DNA of 36,958 nucleotides, from assembly GCA_002396485.1 (NCBI GenBank), contig DGXZ01000071.1:53899-90856 (forward strand), in the 5' to 3' direction. This document shows, one piece after another, positions 17,199 to 23,970 of this stretch. This stretch comes from Spartobacteria bacterium UBA5019. Lineage in GTDB: Bacteria; Verrucomicrobiota; Verrucomicrobiia; Chthoniobacterales; Terrimicrobiaceae. The notes under the pieces are model-generated. The model searched no databases and was not told the DNA's origin. It saw only the letters and a program-made list of their open reading frames with translations. Position numbers and translations under genes: made by a program. Each line of letters starts with the position of its first letter. Position 1 is the stretch's first letter.

Positions 17199-17618
17199 TT
17201 ACACTGCGTGGTGACGGGTGAGGAACCTCGTGCGAAGAGGGAGTTTATTGGCTGCCAATCGAAGAGAATCGCGCGCCACAGTTTCAGAGATTCCATCCAA
17301 TTCAAAAAGAATATTGCCTGGACGGACAACAGCCACCCAGTATTCGGGCTGACCTTTACCTTTACCCATTCGGGTTTCTGGCGGGCGGGCTGTAACGGAC
17401 TTATCAGGAAAGATTCGAATCCAGAGCTTGCCTTTACGTTTCATGTTACGAGTTAGAGCAACACGTGCTGCTTCAATCTGAGTGTTGGTGATCCAGCCGC
17501 GCTCCAGAGTTTGGAGACCAAATTCACCGAAATCAATTGTGGTATTGCGTGAGGCGAGACCCTTGCGGCTTCCCCGCTGCGTCTTGCGATACTTCACGCG
17601 TTTTGGCATCAATGGCAT
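17199..17618 (-). CDS. rplP: 50S ribosomal protein L16 (uL16)
   Basis: A 139-residue L16, which contacts A-site tRNA. It starts MPLMPKRVKYRKTQRGSRKG and has the conserved ARVALTRNMKRKGKLWIRIF and TRMGKGKGQPEYWVAVVRPG. I chose the first of two nearby ATGs because aagga lies about 8 bases upstream of it, and MPLMPKR matches the family start better than MPKR. Confidence 0.96.
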   Translation of the reverse strand: MPLMPKRVKYRKTQRGSRKGLASRNTTIDFGEFGLQTLERGWITNTQIEAARVALTRNMKRKGKLWIRIFPDKSVTARPPETRMGKGKGQPEYWVAVVRPGNILFELDGISETVARDSLRLAANKLPLRTRFLTRHHAV

Positions 17619-17652
17619 AGTTTTATCCTTTTACTTGAAATTCCTGGAGAGT

Positions 17653-18357
17653 TTATACAGCCTGTGGGACATCAGCCGAAGCTTGAGCTGCTGGGGATGA
17701 TTGGCGAGGTTCCTGAGTTTTATCTGGAACGTCTTCAACTTTCTTGCAGATCCAGCACTTGACGCCGATTTTGCCGGCCACTGTTTCCGCCTCTGTAAAA
17801 CCGTAGTCGATCGGTGTGCGGAGCGTGTGAAGAGGCACTTTACCTTCATGGTAGCGCTCGGTACGGGCGATTTCAGCACCGCCAAGGCGGCCCGCAACTC
17901 GAATTTTGATGCCCAAGGCGCCTTGCTCCATAGTGATTTGGACAGCTCGCTTCATTGCACGACGGAAAGAGATGCGACGCTCGAGTTGGGATGCGACATT
18001 CTCAGCAACGAGTTGAGCATCCATATCAGGATTTTTGACCTCGACGATGTCAATTTTAACTTGTTTTCCGCCTGCGAGATCACTGACTTCCTTGGTGAGA
18101 TTTTCAATCTCCTGCCCACGTCGACCGATGACAACACCAGGTCGGGCGGTGTGGATTGTAACGCGGACACTATTCCATGCGCGTTCGATGACGATCCTTG
18201 AGATTGCTGCTTGTTTCAGCTTTTTCTTTAAAACGTTGCGAATCTTTTCGTCAGCAATGAGATAGTCGGCAAAGTCCTTGCGAGAGGCATACCAGCGTGA
18301 ACCCCAGTCACGAGTGACGGGGAGGCGGAATCCGATTGGATTAACTTTTTGTCCCAT
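17653..18357 (-). CDS. rpsC: 30S ribosomal protein S3 (uS3)
   Basis: A 234-residue S3 of the mRNA entry channel. It starts MGQKVNPIGFRLPVTRDWGSRWYA. The KH domain (about residues 38-106) has the GRRG loop in RPGVVIGRRGQEIENL. The C-terminal domain has RRAMKRAVQITMEQGALGIKI and GGAEIARTERYHEGKVPLHTLR. A 25-residue Pro/Gln/Ala-rich tail follows the conserved domain. Two bases separate it from rplV. Confidence 0.96.
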   Translation of the reverse strand: MGQKVNPIGFRLPVTRDWGSRWYASRKDFADYLIADEKIRNVLKKKLKQAAISRIVIERAWNSVRVTIHTARPGVVIGRRGQEIENLTKEVSDLAGGKQVKIDIVEVKNPDMDAQLVAENVASQLERRISFRRAMKRAVQITMEQGALGIKIRVAGRLGGAEIARTERYHEGKVPLHTLRTPIDYGFTEAETVAGKIGVKCWICKKVEDVPDKTQEPRQSSPAAQASADVPQAV

Positions 18358-18359
18358 GA

Positions 18360-18833
18360 TTATTCCTTGGTTTCCGCAGTTGTGGCGGAGGCTTCTGTTT
18401 GTGTTGGCGCCGTGCCTTGAGCTGCAGGAGCTTTTTGCTTGGCGGAAGTTTTCTTATTAGCTGACTTTTTCTTGGGCTTGTCACCACGACGTACGATTTC
18501 AATCTCGTCAGTGAGAGTCACGCTGATGTGGCTGGTGCGTTTGCGGATGGGACCAGCGCTTCCGCGGGCCTTGGGCTGGAAGCGCTTCAAAGTTGGCCCC
18601 TCCCCGACGACTGCCTCTTTGACAACAAGGTCGCCTGGGTTGAGCTGATTGTTATTCTCAGCGTTGGCTATCGCACTTTTCAGTGTCTTGAGAATGAGAC
18701 CTGCTGCTTTCTTGGGAGTGAAACGCAGGAGATCCACTGCGTCGGTAGCTGGCAACCCTTGAATGGCACGAGTGACCTCGCGAGCCTTGAAGGCCGAGAT
18801 TTTGGCGAACCTATGAATTGATTTTACCTGCAT
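18360..18833 (-). CDS. rplV: 50S ribosomal protein L22 (uL22) with a long C-terminal tail
   Basis: Residues 1-112 are a standard L22 that lines the exit tunnel (KISAFKAREVTRAIQGLPA; HISVTLTD near the end). About 45 more residues follow, first Lys-rich (KPKKKSANKKTSAKQKAPAA) then Ala/Thr/Glu-rich to the stop, against a usual total of about 110. The upstream neighbour is not rpsS, as in most bacteria, but an exported coiled-coil gene ending 17 bp before this start. Confidence 0.95.
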   Translation of the reverse strand: MQVKSIHRFAKISAFKAREVTRAIQGLPATDAVDLLRFTPKKAAGLILKTLKSAIANAENNNQLNPGDLVVKEAVVGEGPTLKRFQPKARGSAGPIRKRTSHISVTLTDEIEIVRRGDKPKKKSANKKTSAKQKAPAAQGTAPTQTEASATTAETKE

Positions 18834-18850
18834 TTTTATTTTATGTTAAT

Positions 18851-19636
18851 TTATTTTTGGGCATCCACCTTAACAGTGTCGCCTTTGTCTATACGAATAG
18901 TTTCAGATGTAAGAGATTGAATCACGCCGCCAGAAATTTTGTCTCGGACGTCTACTATTTTTATGGCGCTTATAATTTTATCATTTCGAAATACTTGAAA
19001 GGGCATTCCGATCTTAACCCCATGAGTTCTGCCTAAATTGACCACTACAAGTGAAAGTTCATCTCTTGTGTCAAGAACAAGTCCCTGTGTAAGGCTTGGT
19101 ACTGCTTTTTTTTCCTGCGAGCTAACATTCCCCCCGAGAACTTCGCTCGTTTTTCTTAACTCAGACTCAACAGCAAGTAGAGCTTGCGGATTTGTGTTTG
19201 CTGTGGTTAACAAAAGCATTTGTATTGCCTCAGACAACATTAAGAGCTGCTGACGGGCGGCGTCCTTATCACTTTTAATGAGACGCAACTCTCGCAGACA
19301 TTGAAGCAATCGTGCTTCTAAAGCTTCTGTTTTGCTGTTTTTTTCTGTGACGGCAAGGGCTTCTAGCCGTAAGTTTGCATCTTCAAGCTGCCGCCGGCTT
19401 GCTTCGGCACTATTTCCCATTTCCGCTACTGTAGCAGTCAGTGCGCTAATGGTCGTTTCGGCCAAGAGGAGTTTTTCCCTCAAGGCACCAATAGTATTAG
19501 AATCGGAGACCGAGACTTGCGTCTTGGTATTCCCAATTCGTGATTCAAAATCTGTCAAAGATCGGTCATCCTGAGCCTTGGCTATGGTAAGCATTGGCAG
19601 GATGGTGAGTGCTGCCGCCATGGCGACAACCCTCAT
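18851..19636 (-). CDS. Exported coiled-coil protein inserted between rpsS and rplV
   Basis: A 261-residue protein of unknown function in a place where no gene normally lies. Residues 1-21 look like a signal peptide (cleavage after AKA, before QDD). Residues about 45-150 are heptad-rich coiled coil (REKLLLAETTISALTATVAEM; LEDANLRLEALAV). Residues about 181-258 form a beta-rich domain (GLVLDTRDELSLVVVNLGRTHGV, MPFQVFRNDKIISAIKIV, DKGDTVKV) that lines up with the end of the 265-residue protein at 7457-8254. It starts 4 bp after rpsS and ends 17 bp before rplV, so it is co-transcribed with ribosomal genes. By eye its codons are more A+T-rich than its neighbours', and its upstream bases carry no good ribosome-binding site. 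No link to translation can be read from the sequence. Confidence 0.8.
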   Translation of the reverse strand: MRVVAMAAALTILPMLTIAKAQDDRSLTDFESRIGNTKTQVSVSDSNTIGALREKLLLAETTISALTATVAEMGNSAEASRRQLEDANLRLEALAVTEKNSKTEALEARLLQCLRELRLIKSDKDAARQQLLMLSEAIQMLLLTTANTNPQALLAVESELRKTSEVLGGNVSSQEKKAVPSLTQGLVLDTRDELSLVVVNLGRTHGVKIGMPFQVFRNDKIISAIKIVDVRDKISGGVIQSLTSETIRIDKGDTVKVDAQK

Positions 19637-19640
19637 GAGT

Positions 19641-19919
19641 TTACTTGGTCACTTTTGCGGTGTGAGAACCGTGTTTCTTAAAGATGCGTGTTGGGGAAAA
19701 TTCACCCAACTTATGGCCAACCATATTTTCGGTTACGAAAACAGGAATGAAAGTTTTGCCATTGTGAACGTTAAAAGTGTGGCCGACAAAGTCTGGAGTG
19801 ATCGTGCTGCGGCGTGACCAAGTTTTAATTGGTTTTTTGCCACCCGATTCGTTCATCTTATCGATTTTGTCGAGGAGTTTCCACTCGACGTATGGGCCTT
19901 TTTTAAGTGAGCGTGCCAT
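19641..19919 (-). CDS. rpsS: 30S ribosomal protein S19 (uS19)
   Basis: A 92-residue S19 of the 30S head: MARSLKKGPYVEWKLLDKI, then KTWSRRSTITPDFVGHTFNVHNG and ENMVGHKLGEFSPTR. Normal length. It follows rplB by 2 bp and precedes the inserted coiled-coil gene. Confidence 0.97.
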   Translation of the reverse strand: MARSLKKGPYVEWKLLDKIDKMNESGGKKPIKTWSRRSTITPDFVGHTFNVHNGKTFIPVFVTENMVGHKLGEFSPTRIFKKHGSHTAKVTK

Positions 19920-19921
19920 GA

Positions 19922-20770
19922 TTAGTTCTTAGCTTTGGATTTGCGGCGCTGGACGATGAACGTATCGCTGGGTTTATGTTTGCGGCGGGTCTTGAAACCC
20001 TTCGCGAGCTGACCCCATGGGGACATCGGATGGTGGCGACCGCCACCGCCCTTGCTCTTGCCTTGGCCTCCACCCATTGGGTGATCGACAGGGTTCATGA
20101 CCATGCCACGAACGTGTGGTCGGATTCCAAGCCAGCGACTGCGTCCAGCTTTTCCTGAGGAAACGTTCATATGGTCGGAATTGCCGACCTGACCGATTGT
20201 TGCGTAGCAGTTCTCGTTGATACGGCGGATTTCTCCAGAAGCCAATTTCACCAGAGCGTAACCACCTTCCCGGTTGGCTAGCACTGCAACGGAACCGGCG
20301 CTTCGAACGATCTGTCCTCCGCGACCAGGAATAAATTCGACGTTGTGAATTGAAGTGCCGAGTGGGATAGACTTGAGGGGAAGAGCATTTCCTACGTTGG
20401 GATCTGCTTTTTCACCGGCTACGACTTTTTGACCAACTTCTAGGCCCACGGGAGCGAGAATGTATGCTTTTTCCCCGTCCTCGTATTTCAGAAGAGCAAT
20501 ACGCGCGGTGCGATTGGGATCATACTCGATGGCAGTAACCTCAGCCACCGCATCGCGACGGCTACGCTTGAAATCGATAATGCGATATCGGCGCTTGTGC
20601 CCGCCGCCTACATGACGCATCGTGATGCGGCCCTGATTGTTGCGGCCGCCTGTGCGTTTGATAGGCTCTGTAAGATTTTTTTCCGGCTTCGTCTTTGTGA
20701 TTTCGGCGAAATCCGGAAGCGCCTTGAAGCGGGCGGCAGGAGTCAGTGGTCTAAAAGTTTTGATGGCCAT
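19922..20770 (-). CDS. rplB: 50S ribosomal protein L2 (uL2)
   Basis: A 282-residue L2, needed for subunit joining and the peptidyl transferase centre. It has GRNNQGRITMRHVGGGHKRRYR, GRGGQIVRSAG and the highly conserved VMNPVDHPMGGGQGKSKGGG containing the His of the active-site neighbourhood. Normal length. Twelve bases separate it from rplW. Confidence 0.97.
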   Translation of the reverse strand: MAIKTFRPLTPAARFKALPDFAEITKTKPEKNLTEPIKRTGGRNNQGRITMRHVGGGHKRRYRIIDFKRSRRDAVAEVTAIEYDPNRTARIALLKYEDGEKAYILAPVGLEVGQKVVAGEKADPNVGNALPLKSIPLGTSIHNVEFIPGRGGQIVRSAGSVAVLANREGGYALVKLASGEIRRINENCYATIGQVGNSDHMNVSSGKAGRSRWLGIRPHVRGMVMNPVDHPMGGGQGKSKGGGGRHHPMSPWGQLAKGFKTRRKHKPSDTFIVQRRKSKAKN

Positions 20771-20782
20771 GGTCTGATTTTC

Positions 20783-21070
20783 TTAGACGAGATCTAGTTT
20801 TTCACCCTCTTTCAGGGTTACGATTGCTTTCTTCCAGTTCGCCTGACGACCAAAGTCGGCTCGACGCTCACGCTTTTTCTTACCAGCGAAGTTTGCTGTG
20901 TTCACATCAGCAACCTTCTTTTTGAAAATTACCTCAATTGCACGCTTGATTTGCAGTTTGTTAGCCGATGGACGAACACGGAAAACGTATTTGTTGAGCT
21001 TTTCGGAAAGCAGGGTTGCTTTCTCGGTCAGCAGGACAGTCTCAATGTGATCGTAAACTTCTGTATTCAT
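20783..21070 (-). CDS. rplW: 50S ribosomal protein L23 (uL23)
   Basis: A 95-residue L23, the exit-tunnel docking site for trigger factor and SRP. It has the conserved LLTEKATLLSEKLNKYVFRV, ANKLQIKRAIEVIF and VADVNTANFAGKKKR. Its ATG overlaps the rplD stop by one base (TAATG), so the two are translationally coupled. Confidence 0.96.
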   Translation of the reverse strand: MNTEVYDHIETVLLTEKATLLSEKLNKYVFRVRPSANKLQIKRAIEVIFKKKVADVNTANFAGKKKRERRADFGRQANWKKAIVTLKEGEKLDLV

Positions 21071-21684
21071 TACGCGAGCCTTTCGGAAATTTTGTCGAGC
21101 GCCGCACGAGTCACGATGATCTTGTCGAATGCGAGGAGGTGCTCGGTATTGACATCGGATGCGCGGGTGAGTTGGGCGCTTGCCACATTGCGGGCGGCCT
21201 TAAAAGTATTTTCATCGAAACCTTCAGAAACGATCAGGGTCTTCCGAGCATCCGGACTGGCCGAACGAAGAAGCGTCACGAACTGTTTGGTCTTGGGTTC
21301 TGCTACCACGAAGGTGTCAACGAGCAGGACATCTCCTAGAGCGATGCGTGCACTGAGGGCTTTCCGGAGAGCGAGTTTTTTAACAGCTTTAGGCGTGTTC
21401 TTCGTGTAATCACGAGGAACTGGTCCATGAGCCACGCCTCCACCAACCCAAACTGGACTGGAGAAATATCCGGCACGGGCCCGGCCTGTTCCTTTTTGAC
21501 GCCATGGTTTGCGACCCGAGAGGTTCACATCGGCTTTGGTCTTTGCACATGCAGTGCCGCTGCGGCGGGCGGCCTGGAGTGCCACGACAACATCATGCAC
21601 AGCCTGGTTGCCCTTGGCTTCATCTGTGATGAGTTCAATCTTCGCCTTTGCGGCGTCTGCGGCTGTAAGAACGGTGGCGCTCAT
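21070..21684 (-). CDS. rplD: 50S ribosomal protein L4 (uL4), first gene of the cluster
   Basis: A 204-residue L4, which lines the exit tunnel and in many bacteria represses its own operon. Conserved regions are AVHDVVVALQAARRSGTACAK, GRKPWRQKGTGRARAGYFSSP and GGGVAHGPVPRDYTKNTPKAVKKLAL. The frame is open further upstream, but ATG 21684 gives a normal start. rpsJ and rplC, which nearly always precede rplD, are absent; a leader of about 270 bp and then an unrelated lipoprotein gene lie upstream instead. Confidence 0.95.
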   Translation of the reverse strand: MSATVLTAADAAKAKIELITDEAKGNQAVHDVVVALQAARRSGTACAKTKADVNLSGRKPWRQKGTGRARAGYFSSPVWVGGGVAHGPVPRDYTKNTPKAVKKLALRKALSARIALGDVLLVDTFVVAEPKTKQFVTLLRSASPDARKTLIVSEGFDENTFKAARNVASAQLTRASDVNTEHLLAFDKIIVTRAALDKISERLA

Positions 21685-21686
21685 GA

Positions 21687-21764
21687 TCAAAATTTTTCGA
21701 CAGCACAAAAACTCGCGACCGATTTCGTAGCGGCTTTGACTGGAGTGTGTGCCTTGTTTTTCAT
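21687..21764 (-). CDS. Possible 25-residue leader peptide upstream of rplD
   Basis: On the minus strand an ATG at 21764 opens a 25-residue frame, MKNKAHTPVKAATKSVASFC then AVEKF, whose TGA lies two bases before the rplD ATG. It is basic at its start and preceded by a purine-rich run (aaaaaagaaag). Its closeness to the rplD start suggests translational coupling or leader control. It does not resemble the C-terminus of L3. Frames this short arise by chance, so this is tentative. Confidence 0.3.
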   Translation of the reverse strand: MKNKAHTPVKAATKSVASFCAVEKF

Positions 21765-21829
21765 CTTTCTTTTTTCGCGCGGCTTCAGGTTTCAAAGGAA
21801 CGGAATCTTTAACACGTTATTGATTCAAT

Positions 21830-21857
21830 CCCCCCTCGAGGCTTTGCGGGAAGGGGG
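21830..21857 (-). promoter_or_regulatory. Hairpin in the rplD leader
   Basis: Five C and a T at 21831-21836 can pair with an A and five G at 21852-21857 across a 15-base loop. It lies just downstream of the candidate promoter in the untranslated leader. L4-type leader control would need a structure here, but this stem is short and the assignment is a guess. Confidence 0.25.
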
Positions 21858-21904
21858 AAACTACAGAGCTGCGAAAAGTTGGCAAGAGAAAAAAAGAAAA
21901 AAAT
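21858..21904 (-). promoter_or_regulatory. Candidate promoter of the ribosomal cluster with an A/T-rich upstream tract
   Basis: Reading the minus strand, a T-rich run at 21904-21886 resembles an UP element. It is followed by TTGCCA at 21885-21880, a 16-base spacer and TAGTTT at 21863-21858. The match to -35/-10 consensus is only partial, but a promoter must lie in this gap because an unrelated gene precedes rplD. Confidence 0.4.
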
Positions 21905-21952
21905 TACAGGAGGCGTTCTCTTTCAGACCGAGATGAAAAACCGCGAGCCAAT

Positions 21953-22435
21953 TCAATAGCGAAACTCCGGCCTGGAATCAGCCGGGGATTCGATCTCGGA
22001 AATGGGATGGAGAACATCAACAGGTTCCGGCAGTGCCTCGATTTCAGGCAGTGGAACAGGAGCTTCCAGCGCATTGGAAAATTCCGCCGACCTGCTCGGA
22101 GAGCGTTTGCGGAAGGGTCTTGAGGAGGCTTCAGGCTCACGCGGAGGTGCAGGCGCAATTTCTTCATTTGCGACGTAGCCCGTGCGACCGTTCTTGATCT
22201 CGACGTAGCTGAATCCAAACTCGCGGCGCAGCATTTTCACACGCTCTCCCCGTTGAAGCGAAGCATCCGGCCCGCGCTCCTGTCCTGGCCCGAGGGTATA
22301 GAATGGAGCGTAATCCGCCTGGATCAAAAACTCTGGCGCCTTGTCGGGATCGAAGCTCTGCGTCACGCAGCCGACGAGACACACAACCGAGAAAAACAGA
22401 ACAGCAACTATTTTGATTTTGGAGTGGAGGCTCAT
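21953..22435 (-). CDS. SH3-domain lipoprotein
   Basis: A 160-residue lipoprotein. The frame opens upstream, but ATG 22435 gives a proper signal (MSLHSKIKIVAVLFFSVVCL) and the lipobox LVGC. Residues about 40-95 resemble a bacterial SH3 fold (ADYAPFYTLGPGQERG, SLQRGERVKMLRREFGFSYV, NGRTGYVANEEI). The last 65 residues are Pro/Glu/Ser-rich and look disordered. Such proteins usually bind cell-wall or protein partners in the envelope; the partner here is unknown. It lies 19 bp after the nucleotidyltransferase gene on the same strand, so probably in the same transcript. Confidence 0.75.
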   Translation of the reverse strand: MSLHSKIKIVAVLFFSVVCLVGCVTQSFDPDKAPEFLIQADYAPFYTLGPGQERGPDASLQRGERVKMLRREFGFSYVEIKNGRTGYVANEEIAPAPPREPEASSRPFRKRSPSRSAEFSNALEAPVPLPEIEALPEPVDVLHPISEIESPADSRPEFRY

Positions 22436-22454
22436 ACAGGCAAAGACGGCCAGA

Positions 22455-23432
22455 CTATGCACCGACGGAACTCGACGCGCAATGGCATTGCGAAACTCCC
22501 TTCGGGGTGACCACAGCATCACGCAGGCTCACTCGCGCTTCAACTTTTGCATCCGGCCAGACGATCACGTTTTTCAGATCGGCACCCTCTCCCACATCCG
22601 CGCCCGCTGCAACAGCCGAGCAGCCTGAAATCATAGCACCGTGATGAATGCGCGCGCCTCTCTGAATAGGCTGCAACCAGCCACCGGGAAGATAGGAAAA
22701 GGAGTGGCCGCCTTCGCTCAACATCCGGTGCACATCCATGTAGGACGGGATATTCCCGATATCAAACCACACCCCCTCATTGATCACCTCTCCGCCCACC
22801 GGCATTCCAAGGCGCATGAGATCAACCAGAACAGGGATGATCGAAACAACATCACCCGCCGGGATGTGTTTGAAAATTTCGGGAGAGAAAACACTCACAC
22901 CTGTGAATAGAAATGCCGGCTCGGACCGCCCACCAATGAGACCACGCATATCAGTAATACGCCCTGTGGCTGGATCACACTGAATGCGGCGCTCACCTCC
23001 CGAGGCCCGCAGAGCGAGAGTCGCGATGCGCCCCGAGCGCTGGTGCGATGCGATCAGGCTTTGAAGCGGGAAGTCTGCGAGGACATCGCCGTTGTAAACC
23101 AGAAACGGTTCATCACCGATGAGGTCTGAAGCATTTTTGATTCCACCACCTGTCTCGAGAAGCACCGGTTCATGACGAAAAAAAACAGGGCATCCGCGAT
23201 ACTCCGTTTGGCCGTTGGTCCCGCCGAGCCATCGCGAGTAGGCCACTGGCCGATGGTGTGTATTCACAACGAATCGAGTGACCCCTGCGGCAATCAGGTG
23301 ATCAAACGCAAAAGTGATGAGTGGCTTGTTGAAAATCGGGACAAGCGGCTTGGGTCGCTCGTCTGTGAGCGGACGCAACCGCGTCCCGAGCCCCGCGCCA
23401 AGCACAAATGCCGTCTTGATGCCTCGGCTCAA
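22455..23432 (-). CDS. Sugar-1-phosphate nucleotidyltransferase
   Basis: A 325-residue NTP_transferase enzyme that joins a sugar 1-phosphate and an NTP to make a nucleotide sugar for cell-wall or polysaccharide synthesis. The N-terminus carries the nucleotide-binding signature GAGLGTRLRPLTDERPKPLVP; LETGGGIKNA and the metal-binding VYNGDVLADF follow. Residues about 255-310 look like left-handed beta-helix turns (GARIHHGAMISGC, GADLKNVIVWPDAKVEA). The sugar is not decidable: mannose-1-P guanylyltransferase-like and MurU-like enzymes both fit. It follows the GNAT gene by 24 bp. Confidence 0.88.
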   Translation of the reverse strand: MSRGIKTAFVLGAGLGTRLRPLTDERPKPLVPIFNKPLITFAFDHLIAAGVTRFVVNTHHRPVAYSRWLGGTNGQTEYRGCPVFFRHEPVLLETGGGIKNASDLIGDEPFLVYNGDVLADFPLQSLIASHQRSGRIATLALRASGGERRIQCDPATGRITDMRGLIGGRSEPAFLFTGVSVFSPEIFKHIPAGDVVSIIPVLVDLMRLGMPVGGEVINEGVWFDIGNIPSYMDVHRMLSEGGHSFSYLPGGWLQPIQRGARIHHGAMISGCSAVAAGADVGEGADLKNVIVWPDAKVEARVSLRDAVVTPKGVSQCHCASSSVGA

Positions 23433-23456
23433 TGCGCCCCCTCCCTCACGAGGAAC

Positions 23457-23918
23457 TCAGGATTCATGATCCACAAAATAGCGCATCGGCTTCATCTCAC
23501 TTTCAACAAATCCATGCTTGAGATAGAACCTAGGGGGTTCCTCGGCATTGTCGGTGAGGAGTGTGATGCGGAGAAATTTTTTCTCACGCGCAAACCCGAT
23601 GGCATGCTGCAAGAGGCGCGACCCGTAGCCGATCCCACGATGGTCGCGATGCACCACCAAGTCTTCCAGCACAAGCACAAATCCACCCTCCGCTGTGCTG
23701 ATGGTGATGAGAAGATTGATCATTCCAATGATCATCCTCTCATTTCTAAGAACAAAAATTCGCCCCCTTGCGGGTTGCTCCAGAATCAAGCGCAGACCGC
23801 GCATTTGCTTTTCCCGATCGGGCTGGAAATCCGCCTCCCGCAGGAACAAGTCACGAAGGAGCTCGGTCAACTCGGGCAGGTCATCCAAGGTCGCGGGTTC
23901 GATTCGGAGATCGGGCAT
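23457..23918 (-). CDS. GNAT-family N-acetyltransferase
   Basis: A 153-residue GNAT enzyme that transfers an acetyl group from acetyl-CoA to an amine. The acetyl-CoA loop is VVHRDHRGIGYGSRLLQHAI (R-x-x-G-x-G type), and the C-terminal FYLKHGFVESEMKPMRYFV is typical. The substrate is unknown. It lies between mutL (52-bp gap) and the nucleotidyltransferase on the same strand. Confidence 0.88.
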   Translation of the reverse strand: MPDLRIEPATLDDLPELTELLRDLFLREADFQPDREKQMRGLRLILEQPARGRIFVLRNERMIIGMINLLITISTAEGGFVLVLEDLVVHRDHRGIGYGSRLLQHAIGFAREKKFLRITLLTDNAEEPPRFYLKHGFVESEMKPMRYFVDHES

Positions 23919-23970
23919 AGGCGATTTATCTCATACCGATTTCCCTGAAGCAACCCGCGAGCGCCTGAAA

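Noticed and set aside
21687..21764. The small ORF before rplD as a remnant of rplC (L3)
   Set aside because: Its residues do not match the L3 C-terminus; it is kept only as a tentative leader peptide.
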